A DNA stretch of 64,000 nucleotides from Bin80 sp965207565 (GCA_965207565.1 CBDBMQ010000007.1:1-64000); one strand, 5' to 3'; shown: positions 1-9,231, numbered from the stretch's first letter. The notes: generated by a model not told the origin, from the sequence alone. Numbers and translations: made by a program.

Positions 1-1980
1 GACCCAATATCGGAGTTCTGTGTCTTTCGAAGTACCGAAGCGTTCAACAACTTCTTCGAATGTTGACAGAGTAGATCCCGGTTGATCTTGAACCCTTAAA
101 AGCTTCCCTTTATTTGTAAGTGCTTTAGCAATACACCATTGAAATTCCTGGTTTTCAACGGCGTCCAAACGCCTCACGGCTTCTTCATAAGCTTCTAAGG
201 CGGGGTTTAGGTTGTGCTGATTTTGCAGTATTTCGCCCTTAATGACTAGCGCACAGGCGACACATCCTTGCAAAGGATGTGATTCTTTAGCCCCGAAATG
301 CTTGACGATTTCTTCGACAGTTAACAGAGCAAGTTCTACTTTGCCCTGAGTGTGCAATATTTCGCATCTAGCAATGAGTGCGCCAGCGACCAAATACTGC
401 AGTTCAGGGTTTTTTGCAGAGCCCCAGCGGTTAATGATTTCCGAGACGGTTAAAAGGGCCGGCTTTAGGTTACCCTGTTTCTGATAGGCCGTTGCTTTCA
501 TAAGCATTACCCAAGCTATGGTCGTTTTTGGCAATTGAGGGGCATCAGAGTATTGAGAAGACAGTGTTTGATCTGCGACCTGGACCACCTTAGCGAAATC
601 TCCCTGGTCAAATGGTGCAATGATCATCTCTTTGAGTCGCCGGTTCTCCCTAGATGTAATATTATGCAGGTGATTGATAGCGACGATTATGACGAGCCTC
701 TTGCCAATTTCTGGATCCGAAGTCATAACCCGGCCAAGCCCTTCCCGGATGGCTGTGGAACCATCCACCTCTTTGATCAGAGTTGAGAATACCTCTGCTT
801 GCTCTACTTCAGTATAGAAAACGATCATAAAACGAATCAGACTTTCCACAACGGCGGCTTCGTCACGGTTGCGTCGTAGCTTGTAATAAATACTATAGAG
901 CCGCTCGGCCGCAACATACTTCCGTTTCCTGCCACTGCCCTCAGCAATAACTGCTCCGCGGTTGACAAGCCGTCCGAGCATGGTAGATACTTTTCGTATG
1001 TCCATACGTGCTCGAATACTGATTTCGCTGGGAGTTGATGGTTGCCAGAGGTCGATGACCGCTAAGAAAACCCTTCGCTCTGTCTTAGCCAAGACTTCCA
1101 GGTTCCCGCGAAAATAATCGGTATGCTCATCTATCAAGAGGACCAACTCTTCCATCAGCTGGTGCATAGACTTGTGTCGGGAAAAACTCGCAACGATCAC
1201 CAAGAGCCTTGGGCTTCCTCCTGTTAGGATTTCCAGTGGACGTATTTCGCGTCCGATTATGTTGTCTCCACTAATGGAAGTCCAGAGATCTTCACACTCA
1301 ATGGTGTTCAGCGGCTTCAAATGGATAATCCAGAAAAATTCAAAAAATGGCAGTTTTGCGTCATCAAGCCCTTTGAAATGACTGGTAGCGGAGCCTACGA
1401 GTATGACCTGAGGTTCTGTCTGCAAAACCTTTCTAAATTTCCATCCAAAATCTTCATCTACATCCTCAAATAATGCTTGAAGGTTTTCGATCATCAGGAC
1501 TAGCTTTCGACCAAGTTGATCTGCAACATCCAATACAGCGTTTCGCGCAAGATCTTCCAGCGAATCGCTCCCCCATTTCTTACTCAAGGCAGAATGCCTA
1601 ATGTTTAGTTCTTGTCCCAATTGCGGATCGAATTGATGGCATTCTCTGGCGAGGTGGAACAGGGTTTCTAGCCAGAAGTCAGTCATATTGAAGATCTCCT
1701 GGCTTTCTTCCATGAACCGAACTGGCAAGAGGTTCTCAGAGAATTGTTCGTTAGACCGTAATTCTGCGGCGATGCGTGCCAAGAGCATGGTCTTCCCCTG
1801 GCCACGCGGGCCTAGGATCAAGGTGTGCTGACACGATGGAGCCTCAATATTGTCATGCAGAATGTTAAGTACGGTTTGTAGTTCGTGGTTGCGAACCACG
1901 AACTGCTCAATCACTTCTTCATCAGATTGAAAGGTTCCAGGATTGAATTTCCGTATTTGATGGTTTGTGATTCGACTCAT
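1..1980 (-). CDS. AAA/NACHT-like ATPase with TPR-like C-terminus (partial)
   Basis: The ATG is at 1980 and the frame stays open for 660 codons to the left window edge, so the C-terminus is missing. A Walker A loop GPRGQGKT sits at about residues 57-64 and a Walker B-like strand VLMIENLQ at about 161-168. A winged-helix-like stretch follows at about 300-345. From about residue 475 helical repeats of roughly 45 residues (each with an LxPAL or VELALLTVEE-like core) look like TPRs. The start overlaps the stop of the upstream ATPase by one base (TAATG), which suggests translational coupling. The architecture resembles STAND/Orc1-like ATPases that sense something through the repeats. The cellular role cannot be read from sequence; a defence or stress-sensing function is only an inference. 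Confidence 0.8.
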   Translation of the reverse strand, partial: MSRITNHQIRKFNPGTFQSDEEVIEQFVVRNHELQTVLNILHDNIEAPSCQHTLILGPRGQGKTMLLARIAAELRSNEQFSENLLPVRFMEESQEIFNMTDFWLETLFHLARECHQFDPQLGQELNIRHSALSKKWGSDSLEDLARNAVLDVADQLGRKLVLMIENLQALFEDVDEDFGWKFRKVLQTEPQVILVGSATSHFKGLDDAKLPFFEFFWIIHLKPLNTIECEDLWTSISGDNIIGREIRPLEILTGGSPRLLVIVASFSRHKSMHQLMEELVLLIDEHTDYFRGNLEVLAKTERRVFLAVIDLWQPSTPSEISIRARMDIRKVSTMLGRLVNRGAVIAEGSGRKRKYVAAERLYSIYYKLRRNRDEAAVVESLIRFMIVFYTEVEQAEVFSTLIKEVDGSTAIREGLGRVMTSDPEIGKRLVIIVAINHLHNITSRENRRLKEMIIAPFDQGDFAKVVQVADQTLSSQYSDAPQLPKTTIAWVMLMKATAYQKQGNLKPALLTVSEIINRWGSAKNPELQYLVAGALIARCEILHTQGKVELALLTVEEIVKHFGAKESHPLQGCVACALVIKGEILQNQHNLNPALEAYEEAVRRLDAVENQEFQWCIAKALTNKGKLLRVQDQPGSTLSTFEEVVERFGTSKDTELRYWV

Positions 1981-3221
1981 TATTCAGGTTCCCCGAATTT
2001 GTCCCAATTTTGTCGCTTGCTGAGGGGGATATAGTTTTCCTTGAAACTTGCCGCCCACCAGTCCTTTAGCAACCGAAAAGAGAAACGATACTCATCATCT
2101 TTAAGGACGAGATATCCGTCATGTATGAGTACATCAAGCACCTCAGCAATATGCTCCTGTGCATTCTTTACAATTCGTCCATATTCCACTTCAAGGATCG
2201 TTCGGGCTTCTGATGTGAACACGCCTTGGATCGCAGTTTCCGCAAGAATTGTCTCGGCAATAGCATAGCTTTCTTCAGTCAATGCATCTTTGAGCCGTGA
2301 CCTGTAGTGGCCGAGGTCAATCCGCCCTGCAGGACCAAGAAGTTCAGTGCGATACACAAGATTGACATGTTCCACCGTTACCTGATCCAGTTGGTGCCTT
2401 ATGGCAAAATCGTTTAGGCGGCGAAAAAAAGATTGGATGTGGTGAGGAATCCCGATACCCAACGCTTCGTAGACAGCTTCCGCCACACCATTTTCAATGG
2501 ATACCCCAGAGGAATAAGCAAGGCGCTCAAAACACCTGATGCAGGTGCTCCGATTCCAGGGTTTGAGACGATAAGAGTAGAGGTAATTTATTCGATCAGG
2601 AATTTTTAATCTACGCACAAATGGTTCCAGGCCAATACTACCAGACACAATTAGGACCGGTCCGTCTTGGCTAAGTCGCTGGAATGCTCCTCGCAACCAA
2701 CTTAAGAACTCATCTACTCTTCTGGGGTCTTGATCATGGTCCAGCATTCGTTTCAGGAAGATTGGCAACTCGTCAATGACTAAGAGTACCGGTTTCCTAT
2801 TCCTTGCGCAAGCCTGAAGTAGGTTTTTGCCATGACGTTTCCAGTTGCCAGCGTCAATCTCCGCACGAATTTTGATGCGAAAAGTGCCCACACCAAACTC
2901 TTCAATCCTCCTTCTTATCCGTCGGTCCATCCCGCCAATGAAGCGTCTGATGAGTGACTGGACTGTGTGCGCCGAGTATGCCATCTCTGCAATCACATCT
3001 TCGGGGCATTTTGCCCCCTCTACATCACAGAACAAAAAAGTTCAACCGTCATCCTGAAGCTGTCGGCCAAGTTCCTGCATGATACTGGTTTTGCCCATGC
3101 GTCTTTGTCCCGTCAGCAATACATGATTGCGATCCTGAATAAGATTTTTCAGGATGTTCAAGTCGGTTTCTCGATCAAAGAAATTTTCGCCGATTACCCA
3201 GCGACCAGTAGATGATTTCAT
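1980..3221 (-). pseudogene. Orc1/MSP-like AAA ATPase interrupted by in-frame TGA
   Basis: From the ATG at 3221 the frame encodes an ATPase whose P-loop GQRRMGKT is at residues 38-45. Codon 60 (3044-3042) is TGA, after which the same frame continues for 350 more residues to the TAA at 1980. The downstream part has a Walker B strand VLLVIDELP and a C-terminal winged-helix-like region. Related ATPases often have Trp at the interrupted place (DG-W-TFLF-DVE), so a TGG to TGA change is the simplest reading. A TTG at 3035 could start the C-terminal piece but that would lack the P-loop. TGA is used as a normal stop elsewhere in the window (for example sorB). Its stop codon overlaps the start of the TPR ATPase, so the two form a two-gene unit. 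Confidence 0.8.
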
Positions 3222-3254
3222 GTAGTATTAGAAATTTGTTCGTTCCATACAATA

Positions 3255-3292
3255 TACACAACAATATTGTTGTCTACGTAATTGTTGTGTAA
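3255..3292. promoter_or_regulatory. Palindromic operator-like site upstream of the ATPase pair
   Basis: Positions 3258-3273 form a perfect 16 bp palindrome (ACAACAATATTGTTGT). In addition TACACAACAAT at 3255-3265 is matched by its inverse ATTGTTGTGTA at 3281-3291. The ACAACAAT half-site therefore occurs three times within 38 bp, 35-70 bp upstream of the ATPase ATG at 3221. This spacing and symmetry fit a binding site for a dimeric repressor acting on the pair. No regulator gene is visible beside it. Confidence 0.5.
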
Positions 3293-3986
3293 AAATTCTA
3301 AATTGATCTCTGGTGCTATAGATAAATCCGAAGTATCTCTGCTGTGTCGTGGGCGGTGGTGCATCCAAAAACATCAACACACGATCTCGTACCCCTATTC
3401 AAATAGTCATCTTGGACAGGATTTTCGCTGAACTATTGGATTGACGTCCTTGCTCAACTGGACATTGTGGACTGATCAACTGGCTGGTGCACTGATCAAC
3501 TGGCTGGTGCACTGATCAACTGGCTGGTGCACTGATCAACTGGCTGGTGCACGTATCCCTCAATGATGCTTTTCACAGATTGAAGGCTGGCTGATAGACG
3601 CAGTGTTTCTGGATTTTCTTTGGCTCTACCGCATTGCCAGAGCTTCCGGCCGATACAGTTTTCATGTCTCGTCCTCTCAACTCCTTGCGGTTCTAGCCAC
3701 AGCAGCGAAGCATATCTGAATTTCCCCCTGCATATTCCGATGATGGTGGCCCACTTGGATCGGAATACGCATCCCCCGATTTGAGTATTTCAGGGGGCGC
3801 AGGCACAAGACTTAATAGCATTATAATTATGGCGCGTCAATGAGGTGCTCTCTATGCGATGTTTGGAGGAGAGATTGGAGCGACCCCCGCTTACCATTAA
3901 CGTAATCATGCCTCCGTGGAGGCCATTTCAGTTCCAAATTCCCCATTTTCGAGCGCAAATCAAGCCAATTAATTTTTTTTCAAGCA
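3293..3986. other. Non-coding interval with tandem repeats
   Basis: No plausible gene was seen on either strand over about 700 bp. It holds the 20 bp tandem repeat at 3471-3550 and AT-rich sequence leading to the LacI-type palindrome at 3987. Confidence 0.5.
3471..3550. repeat. Four perfect 20 bp tandem repeats
   Basis: The unit actgatcaactggctggtgc is repeated four times without mismatch. A degenerate fifth unit sharing the tcaactgg core lies directly upstream at about 3451-3470. There are no spacers, so this is a minisatellite-like array and not a CRISPR. Each unit contains the palindrome TGATCA (a GATC site). Confidence 0.95.
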
Positions 3987-4000
3987 TGTAAGCGCTTACA
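3987..4000. promoter_or_regulatory. LacI-family-type operator palindrome
   Basis: TGTAAGCGCTTACA is a perfect 14 bp palindrome with a central CG. It matches the operator pattern typical of LacI/CcpA-type carbohydrate repressors. It lies 57 bp upstream of the ATG of the glycogen-binding-domain gene, so sugar-responsive control of that gene is a reasonable inference. The regulator itself is not in the window. Confidence 0.55.
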
Positions 4001-4056
4001 GTGAAACCAAGTTCAAAAAGAACGTAAACATGGGCATCACTAATTTTTGTATTCTC

Positions 4057-4357
4057 ATGATTATCAAAAAAAATCAGCCCTAAGGGACGCTCAGTACGTG
4101 TTACGTTCGAACTTCCTCTGGAGCAAGCTCAGCACAGTGCCAGCATTGTTGGAAGTTTCAATGACTGGGATGCAACGGAGCATCCAATGAGCCGCAATGA
4201 CCGTAAAGGTGTCTGGACGAAATCATTATCGTTCAAGCCGGGCTCCAAGATTGAATTCCGGTACTTCATTGACGGACATAAATGGCATAACGAGGAGCAG
4301 GCCGATGCGTATGAACCGAATCCGCACTATTCCGATAACAGCGTCATAACGCTTTAG
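4057..4357 (+). pseudogene. Small CBM48/AMPK-type glycogen-binding domain protein, frameshifted in an A8 tract
   Basis: The frame ending in TAG at 4355-4357 encodes a clear early-set glycogen-binding domain: RVTFELP, then GSFNDWD, then FRYFIDGHKWHNEE and a Tyr-Pro-Asn-Pro end. Stand-alone domains of about 95 residues of this kind are common in Bacteroidota. No start codon exists in this frame: a TGA at 4058-4060 precedes it. The only good start, ATG at 4057, is one base out of phase. Removing one A from the A8 run at 4066-4073 joins ATG directly to the domain (MIIKKISPKGRS...). The gene is therefore either dead, miscalled, or expressed through slippage on A8. Its 3' end overlaps the convergent spmB stop by four bases. 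Confidence 0.75.
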
Positions 4358-4896
4358 CCAAACAGGAATAGGACGACGTAGACCGCGGCAATCATTGCGA
4401 ATACATCTGCAATGAGCCCCGCTGGAACGGCGTGACGCGTTTTTCGGATATTCACGGCACCAAAGTAGACCGCAATCACATAAAACGTGGTTTCGGTGGA
4501 GCCGAACATGGTGGCGGCCATTTTGACGAGGATGGAATCTTCGCCAAACTGGTTGATCATGTCCAGGACAATCCCGGCAGATCCAGATCCGGTCAGCGGA
4601 CGGACGATACCCATGGGGATCACCTCAGCGGGGATACCGATCAATCCGACGACAGGTTGAAGGAGGTCTGTCAGGAAGTCCATTGCGCCGCTGGCGCGAA
4701 ACATCCCGATCGCAAACAGGATTGCGATCAGATAGGGGATGATCATTACAGCGACATGGAATCCCTCTTTGGCACCGTCCACAAAGACTTCGTAGACACG
4801 AACCTTGCGGATCATTCCGTAGAGTGGGAAGCCGACCAGGATTGTCGGTAGGACCAGTGCAGATGCGTAGTCCAGAAATACCTGTACTATATTCAT
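4354..4896 (-). CDS. spmB: SpmB-like nucleoside-recognition (Gate) membrane protein
   Basis: A 180-residue polytopic protein with the Gate/nucleoside-recognition fold seen in spore maturation protein B. It carries the conserved glycine/serine-rich segment RPLTGSGSAGI and the later motif GSTETTFYV typical of the family. It overlaps the upstream spmA by four bases (ATG within the TGA), so the two are co-translated. In non-sporulating bacteria the SpmA/SpmB pair is a membrane complex of unknown substrate; sporulation is not implied here. Confidence 0.85.
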   Translation of the reverse strand: MNIVQVFLDYASALVLPTILVGFPLYGMIRKVRVYEVFVDGAKEGFHVAVMIIPYLIAILFAIGMFRASGAMDFLTDLLQPVVGLIGIPAEVIPMGIVRPLTGSGSAGIVLDMINQFGEDSILVKMAATMFGSTETTFYVIAVYFGAVNIRKTRHAVPAGLIADVFAMIAAVYVVLFLFG

Positions 4897-5837
4897 GAGG
4901 TTACCTCACGGTAGCGTTTGAGCCGTCCTAAGAGCTTAACAGCAGTAATGCCTACGATCAGAGAAAGTCCGGTCGTAATCAGGATGGAGAAAAACAGCTG
5001 GTTGATTTGCAGCCCCATGATGGCAACCAGCGTGACCGGGGGAAGGATCTGCACACTGGCGGTGTTCATGGTAAGCAGCATGACCATCGGATCTGTTGCG
5101 GTGTCTTCGGTTTCGTTGAGCGTCTGAAGCTCTTGCATAGCTTTGATGCCAAGGGGCGTAGCTGCATTGCCCAATCCCAGCATATTCGCAGAAAGGTTGA
5201 GGACGATCATCCCCAGAGCGGGGTGATCCTTGGGGACCTTCGGGAAGAGTGGTCGGATGAGCGGCTGCGTGAAGCGAACCAATGCCTGGAGCATGCCGGA
5301 TGCTTCTGCGATCTTGAGGAGTCCCATCCACAGCCCCAGGCCTCCAATCAGTCCAAGGGCCAGGGTGACCGCTGTTCTTGCAAAATCCAGTGCGGCAGCG
5401 GCAATGGCATTCACCTTGACCCAGCGTACGGGACCAAAAGCGATAGTCGTCTGCCATTCGGCGCTGGTGGGGGTGCCTTGCAAAGCGCCACGACAATCAT
5501 CCTGGCCTGTCTCTTGGCAGATTGTCTGCAGGGGCTCCGCGAGGGAGGCTTCTGCTGCAAACCGGAGTTCGCGTCCCGCAGACGTTTGCAGAAGTACGCC
5601 AGGCCAGGTATTACCAGTGATGGAGCTGTCTCCGTAGTGGGTTGCAAGATCACTCCCCAGGAGCTGTACGTCTACGTATTGTCGACGGGCATCGGCATTG
5701 TACCCATCCTCAAACATGACAGTGACGGGCAGAGGGGTGCCGTTACGGTAGGTGTCATGCACAAAATCTGTGAGATCGCTCGTCAGAGCGAATACCAGAC
5801 TCAGGACAATCAGACCACCCCAGATATAATTCAACAT
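4893..5837 (-). CDS. spmA: SpmA-like nucleoside-recognition (Gate) membrane protein
   Basis: About 314 residues from the ATG at 5837 (MLNYIWGGLIVLSLVFAL), which gives an N-terminal membrane segment and leaves a 4 bp gap to the sorB stop. A longer reading from 5954 would run deep into sorB and is unlikely. Residues following a periplasmic-looking region of about 120 residues contain a Gate domain with NLSANMLGLGNAATPLG, the SpmA signature. It forms the last two genes of the mce-uvrC-sorAB-spmAB run with spmB. Confidence 0.85.
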   Translation of the reverse strand: MLNYIWGGLIVLSLVFALTSDLTDFVHDTYRNGTPLPVTVMFEDGYNADARRQYVDVQLLGSDLATHYGDSSITGNTWPGVLLQTSAGRELRFAAEASLAEPLQTICQETGQDDCRGALQGTPTSAEWQTTIAFGPVRWVKVNAIAAAALDFARTAVTLALGLIGGLGLWMGLLKIAEASGMLQALVRFTQPLIRPLFPKVPKDHPALGMIVLNLSANMLGLGNAATPLGIKAMQELQTLNETEDTATDPMVMLLTMNTASVQILPPVTLVAIMGLQINQLFFSILITTGLSLIVGITAVKLLGRLKRYREVTS

Positions 5838-5841
5838 AGGC

Positions 5842-6234
5842 TCAGGGTTTGGGCGTGGAAGGGGATATTCCCTCGGTTGGAGGGGTGAGTAAAACAGTTT
5901 CCATACTGCGCATATTAAGTGTTGTACTTGGTGCGAGCAGGTTTGCGCGTACAAGAAGCCACGCAGTCACATTCAGATAGTCCTCATCCGAGAGCGTTTC
6001 TGCTGCATTATAGGGCATCTGTTGTTGATTGTAGGTATAGAGTCTGGCTGCATTGAGTCGGGAAGCAAGAACTGCGGGGGTCAGTCGGGGGCCGGTTCCG
6101 GGAGTTTCATGACAATTTTGGCAATAGGTGGAGTAGACTGCACTGCTAAGTCTTTGCTGCAACTCGGGGTCCGGGCTTGAACAGGCGGAAGCGGCGAGCA
6201 AGATGGATGCCAGTCCAAACATGGTTCGCATCAA
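5842..6234 (-). CDS. sorB: Cytochrome c lipoprotein, probable sulfite dehydrogenase subunit
   Basis: A 130-residue monohaem cytochrome c. The N-terminus has a lipoprotein signal ending in LAASAC (Cys18). The haem motif CQNCH is at residues 38-42 and a candidate axial Met (QQMPYNA) at about 73. Its start overlaps the sorA stop by four bases. The order sorA-sorB and the single c-type haem match the periplasmic SorAB sulfite dehydrogenase, in which SorB takes electrons from the molybdenum subunit. Assignment of the exact substrate rests on the neighbour. Confidence 0.75.
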   Translation of the reverse strand: MMRTMFGLASILLAASACSSPDPELQQRLSSAVYSTYCQNCHETPGTGPRLTPAVLASRLNAARLYTYNQQQMPYNAAETLSDEDYLNVTAWLLVRANLLAPSTTLNMRSMETVLLTPPTEGISPSTPKP

Positions 6235-7373
6235 TTTACCACCTGAATGGGGTGGGGTAGCCGCATGTTGAACAAGTAGCCCTTCTCATTGTGGGGGATC
6301 GTGTCAGGCTGCTCGGTTTCCAACGAATCCACAGCAGAGGTGATGATGGTGTGCCGACCAAGTGTTGCGTTCCAGTCAATCTCAAATCGGGTCCAACCGT
6401 AGCGCATGCGAGGCCCCAACAGCTTTGCATCCTTCCAGGTACTACCGCCATCCTCGCTCCAGCGGACCTGAGTGATTGGGCCATCCGGGCCATAGGCGTA
6501 CCCATAGATGCGGTGAACCCCGTTTCTTAGCACGGCTGGCCATGGCAGGGCTAAAGTGCTCTTGAGCGATTGCTTATTGGCGACCTGCCCGCGGGCCTGT
6601 CCTTCGGGAGGGTAATCTTCCCCAATCAGTACGTAGGAGGTAGTATTATTCCGGCTCCATATCTGCGTGTCCGATACTTCAATTCGGCCGAGCCATTTGA
6701 CGCTGCTACTGCCGACCCATCCGGGCGCTAATGCGCGTACGGGTGCACCATGATCTTTTGGAAGTGGGGCTCCGTTCATGCGCAGTACCAGGAGCGTGTC
6801 TGGATCCATCGCTTTGCTCAGGGGCAACGGCCGCCTGAACCCTCCCTCTGGAGCACCTTGATCCATCCCGATCAACTGAACAGCCTCCGCAGATTCCCGG
6901 ATCCCTGCTGCCTGGAGCACCTCAATGAGTGGAATGCCGGTCCACTCGGCCATCCCAACCGCACCACGCTTCCATTGGGTTCCGGTTGCGACCTGGCCAA
7001 GTAATGCGCCAAAGAAAGCACGCTGGTTCCCTCCGCACTCCAGATAGGAAAAGACGGTTCGGCTCGGCATGGATCGGAGATCCTCATAGGATAAGCTGAG
7101 AGGGGTTTCAATCGCGGTCCCTTCCACAGTGAGGCGATAATCATCCACGGGGATATCAAGGCTCACATCGTTATTACGAACAAAAAACTCATCTACCGGG
7201 GTCAGAAAGCTTTCCTGATTCTCCAGTTTGGATTCCAGATTGGCCGTGCCATGCTGCACAAACGGTTTCGGATCCTTGAAGAAGGCCTCAGGCGCATCTT
7301 CTACATTGGTACAGCCTCCAATGAGGCTGATAGATCCCACTGTTTTGAGGAAATTTCGGCGGTTACTGGACAT
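6231..7373 (-). CDS. sorA: Periplasmic sulfite dehydrogenase, molybdopterin subunit
   Basis: A 380-residue sulfite-oxidase-family molybdoenzyme. The N-terminus NRRNFLK is a twin-arginine signal, followed by LIGGC at 17-21, so the protein may also be lipid-anchored. The molybdenum-ligand cysteine is in LECGGNQR (Cys113). Later GAPVRALAPGWVGSSSVKWL and the C-terminal dimerisation domain with VRWSEDGGSTW are family hallmarks. It oxidises sulfite to sulfate and would pass electrons to the adjacent cytochrome. It overlaps the uvrC stop by 11 bases, so it sits in the same operon. Confidence 0.88.
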   Translation of the reverse strand: MSSNRRNFLKTVGSISLIGGCTNVEDAPEAFFKDPKPFVQHGTANLESKLENQESFLTPVDEFFVRNNDVSLDIPVDDYRLTVEGTAIETPLSLSYEDLRSMPSRTVFSYLECGGNQRAFFGALLGQVATGTQWKRGAVGMAEWTGIPLIEVLQAAGIRESAEAVQLIGMDQGAPEGGFRRPLPLSKAMDPDTLLVLRMNGAPLPKDHGAPVRALAPGWVGSSSVKWLGRIEVSDTQIWSRNNTTSYVLIGEDYPPEGQARGQVANKQSLKSTLALPWPAVLRNGVHRIYGYAYGPDGPITQVRWSEDGGSTWKDAKLLGPRMRYGWTRFEIDWNATLGRHTIITSAVDSLETEQPDTIPHNEKGYLFNMRLPHPIQVVN

Positions 7374-9231
7374 TCACCTGTTCTGAAAAATACGCTTCAA
7401 TTTGCTTTGCCAGAGACGGACCAACAATATTCTTGAGTGCTTTTTGATCGGCATGTTTGATTTTTCGGACGGACCCGAACGCTCGAATCAGTTTCTGTAC
7501 GGTCTTGGGACCGACTCCAGGGATATTTAATAACTCCGAATGTAATAGTCGACTCTTTCGTTGTTTTCGCTGGATTTTGACTGCAAACCGGTGCGCCTCA
7601 TCCCGAACACGCTGAATCAGTTGCAGGGAGGCACTTTGTTTTGCAATGTGATACGGCTCTTTGTCTTCCGGGAAATATACTTCTTCCAGACGCTTGGATA
7701 GTCCTATGACAGGAAATTTTCCATACGTATCTGTTTGTTTCAGGGCTTTGATTGCACTGGAGAGTTGTCCCTTTCCCCCGTCAACGACGACCAGATCAGG
7801 CCAGGGACCATCTTCGTTTTGAATACGCTGGAATCGGCGGTGGATGACTTCTTCCATAGATAGAAAATCATCCGGTTTTCCATCCGGGACATTGCGGATT
7901 TTGTAGCTCCGGTAGTCACTCTTGCGGGGGCGTCCATTATGAAATACAATGCAGGACGCAACCGTACCGGTCCCACCGAGATGGGATATATCAAAGCACT
8001 CAATTCTTCTGGGTAGCTTGCGTAGTCTCAGATCAGACTGCAGGGCTTTGATTGCAAAGGGGATACGGTCTTCCCCGCGCTTGAGTAATTCCAGTTTGAA
8101 TTCCCCAAGCAAAAGATCCGCATTGGCCTGTACCATACGCATCAGTTCTGCCTTCTGTCCACGCTGAGGAGTAAACAGGAGAACTTTTTTGCCACGCTGG
8201 GCAGTCAGGAATTCCGTGAGAACTTCCGGTTCGGAAATCGGTGTATTCAGAAACACCTCTTCAGGGAAGAAAGCCGTTTGTGTGTAATAGTTTTCGAGGT
8301 AGCGCTGCATCAGAACAGCATCCTCATGCCCCTCAATCTGGCGCATGATTTTGTGTTCGCGTCCAATAATTTTTCCCTCCCGAACCTTAAAACAGATGCC
8401 CACGGCGGCATTCTCATCACGCGCAGTCGCCAGGGCAAATAAATCCCGATCCACGGGTATCGCAGTCACTACTTTCTGCCGCTGCGCATACGTTTCTATG
8501 GCATCAATCTGATTCCGTAAGCGAGCAGCCTCTTCATACTGTTGCTGCTCACTGGCGACTTGCATCGCTGCTTGAAGTGTGTGCTTCAGTGCGCTCGTAT
8601 GGCCTTTTAGGAGCATTTCGACCTGAGCAACGGTTGCGTCATAGGATTCGGCAGATTGATATCCCACACAGGGGGCCGCGCATTTCTTGATATGAAATTC
8701 CAGGCAGGTCTGGTACTTGCCACGCTGAATGGGTTCGGGGGACAGGTCCAGAGAGCATGTACGGAGCTTGAAGATGGACCGTATGACTCCCAAGGCACGC
8801 TTCATACTTCCCACGTCGGTATAGGGGCCAAAATATTTGGACCCATCCTTGATGATACGCCGGGTGATAAAAATGCGGGGGAAGGGCTCGTTCTTGATAC
8901 AGATATAGGGATAAGTCTTGTCGTCCCTCAGGTTGATGTTATAGCGTGGTTTCCGTTCCTTGATCAGGTTGTTTTCAAGGATAAGGGCTTCTGCTTCATT
9001 ATCGGTCACAATCACTTGGACATCCACCGCCTTTGCAACCAGAAGCTTTATACGTCCCTGCACATGTGCATCCTTGCGGAAGTAGGATTGGACGCGGCTG
9101 CGCAGGTTGATCGCCTTACCGATGTAGAGCGGATTATGGTTCTCATCCAAAAATTGGTACACGCCACACCTGGTTGGCAGCTCAGACACTTTCGTCTGGA
9201 GGTCATCCTTATTTACTACTGGTTCACTCAT
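7363..9231 (-). CDS. uvrC: UvrABC system protein C (excision nuclease)
   Basis: Full length at 622 residues. The N-terminal GIY-YIG nuclease domain begins GVYQFLDENHNPLYIGKA. A UVR domain (QQYEEAARLRNQIDAIE) binds UvrB near residues 215-230. The RNase H-like second nuclease domain has ECFDISHLGGTGTVAS, and the C-terminus has a helix-hairpin-helix motif (NIPGVGPKTVQKLIRAFGS). It makes the two incisions in nucleotide excision repair. It overlaps mce by 8 bases and sorA by 11 bases. Confidence 0.98.
   Translation of the reverse strand: MSEPVVNKDDLQTKVSELPTRCGVYQFLDENHNPLYIGKAINLRSRVQSYFRKDAHVQGRIKLLVAKAVDVQVIVTDNEAEALILENNLIKERKPRYNINLRDDKTYPYICIKNEPFPRIFITRRIIKDGSKYFGPYTDVGSMKRALGVIRSIFKLRTCSLDLSPEPIQRGKYQTCLEFHIKKCAAPCVGYQSAESYDATVAQVEMLLKGHTSALKHTLQAAMQVASEQQQYEEAARLRNQIDAIETYAQRQKVVTAIPVDRDLFALATARDENAAVGICFKVREGKIIGREHKIMRQIEGHEDAVLMQRYLENYYTQTAFFPEEVFLNTPISEPEVLTEFLTAQRGKKVLLFTPQRGQKAELMRMVQANADLLLGEFKLELLKRGEDRIPFAIKALQSDLRLRKLPRRIECFDISHLGGTGTVASCIVFHNGRPRKSDYRSYKIRNVPDGKPDDFLSMEEVIHRRFQRIQNEDGPWPDLVVVDGGKGQLSSAIKALKQTDTYGKFPVIGLSKRLEEVYFPEDKEPYHIAKQSASLQLIQRVRDEAHRFAVKIQRKQRKSRLLHSELLNIPGVGPKTVQKLIRAFGSVRKIKHADQKALKNIVGPSLAKQIEAYFSEQVNVQ

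Noticed and set aside
3471..3550. CRISPR array
   Set aside because: The 20 bp units are directly adjacent with no spacers and there are no cas genes.
5007..5888. Long plus-strand frame opposite spmA
   Set aside because: It is a 293-codon shadow of spmA with no protein-family signature; the minus-strand gene has clear membrane segments and family motifs.
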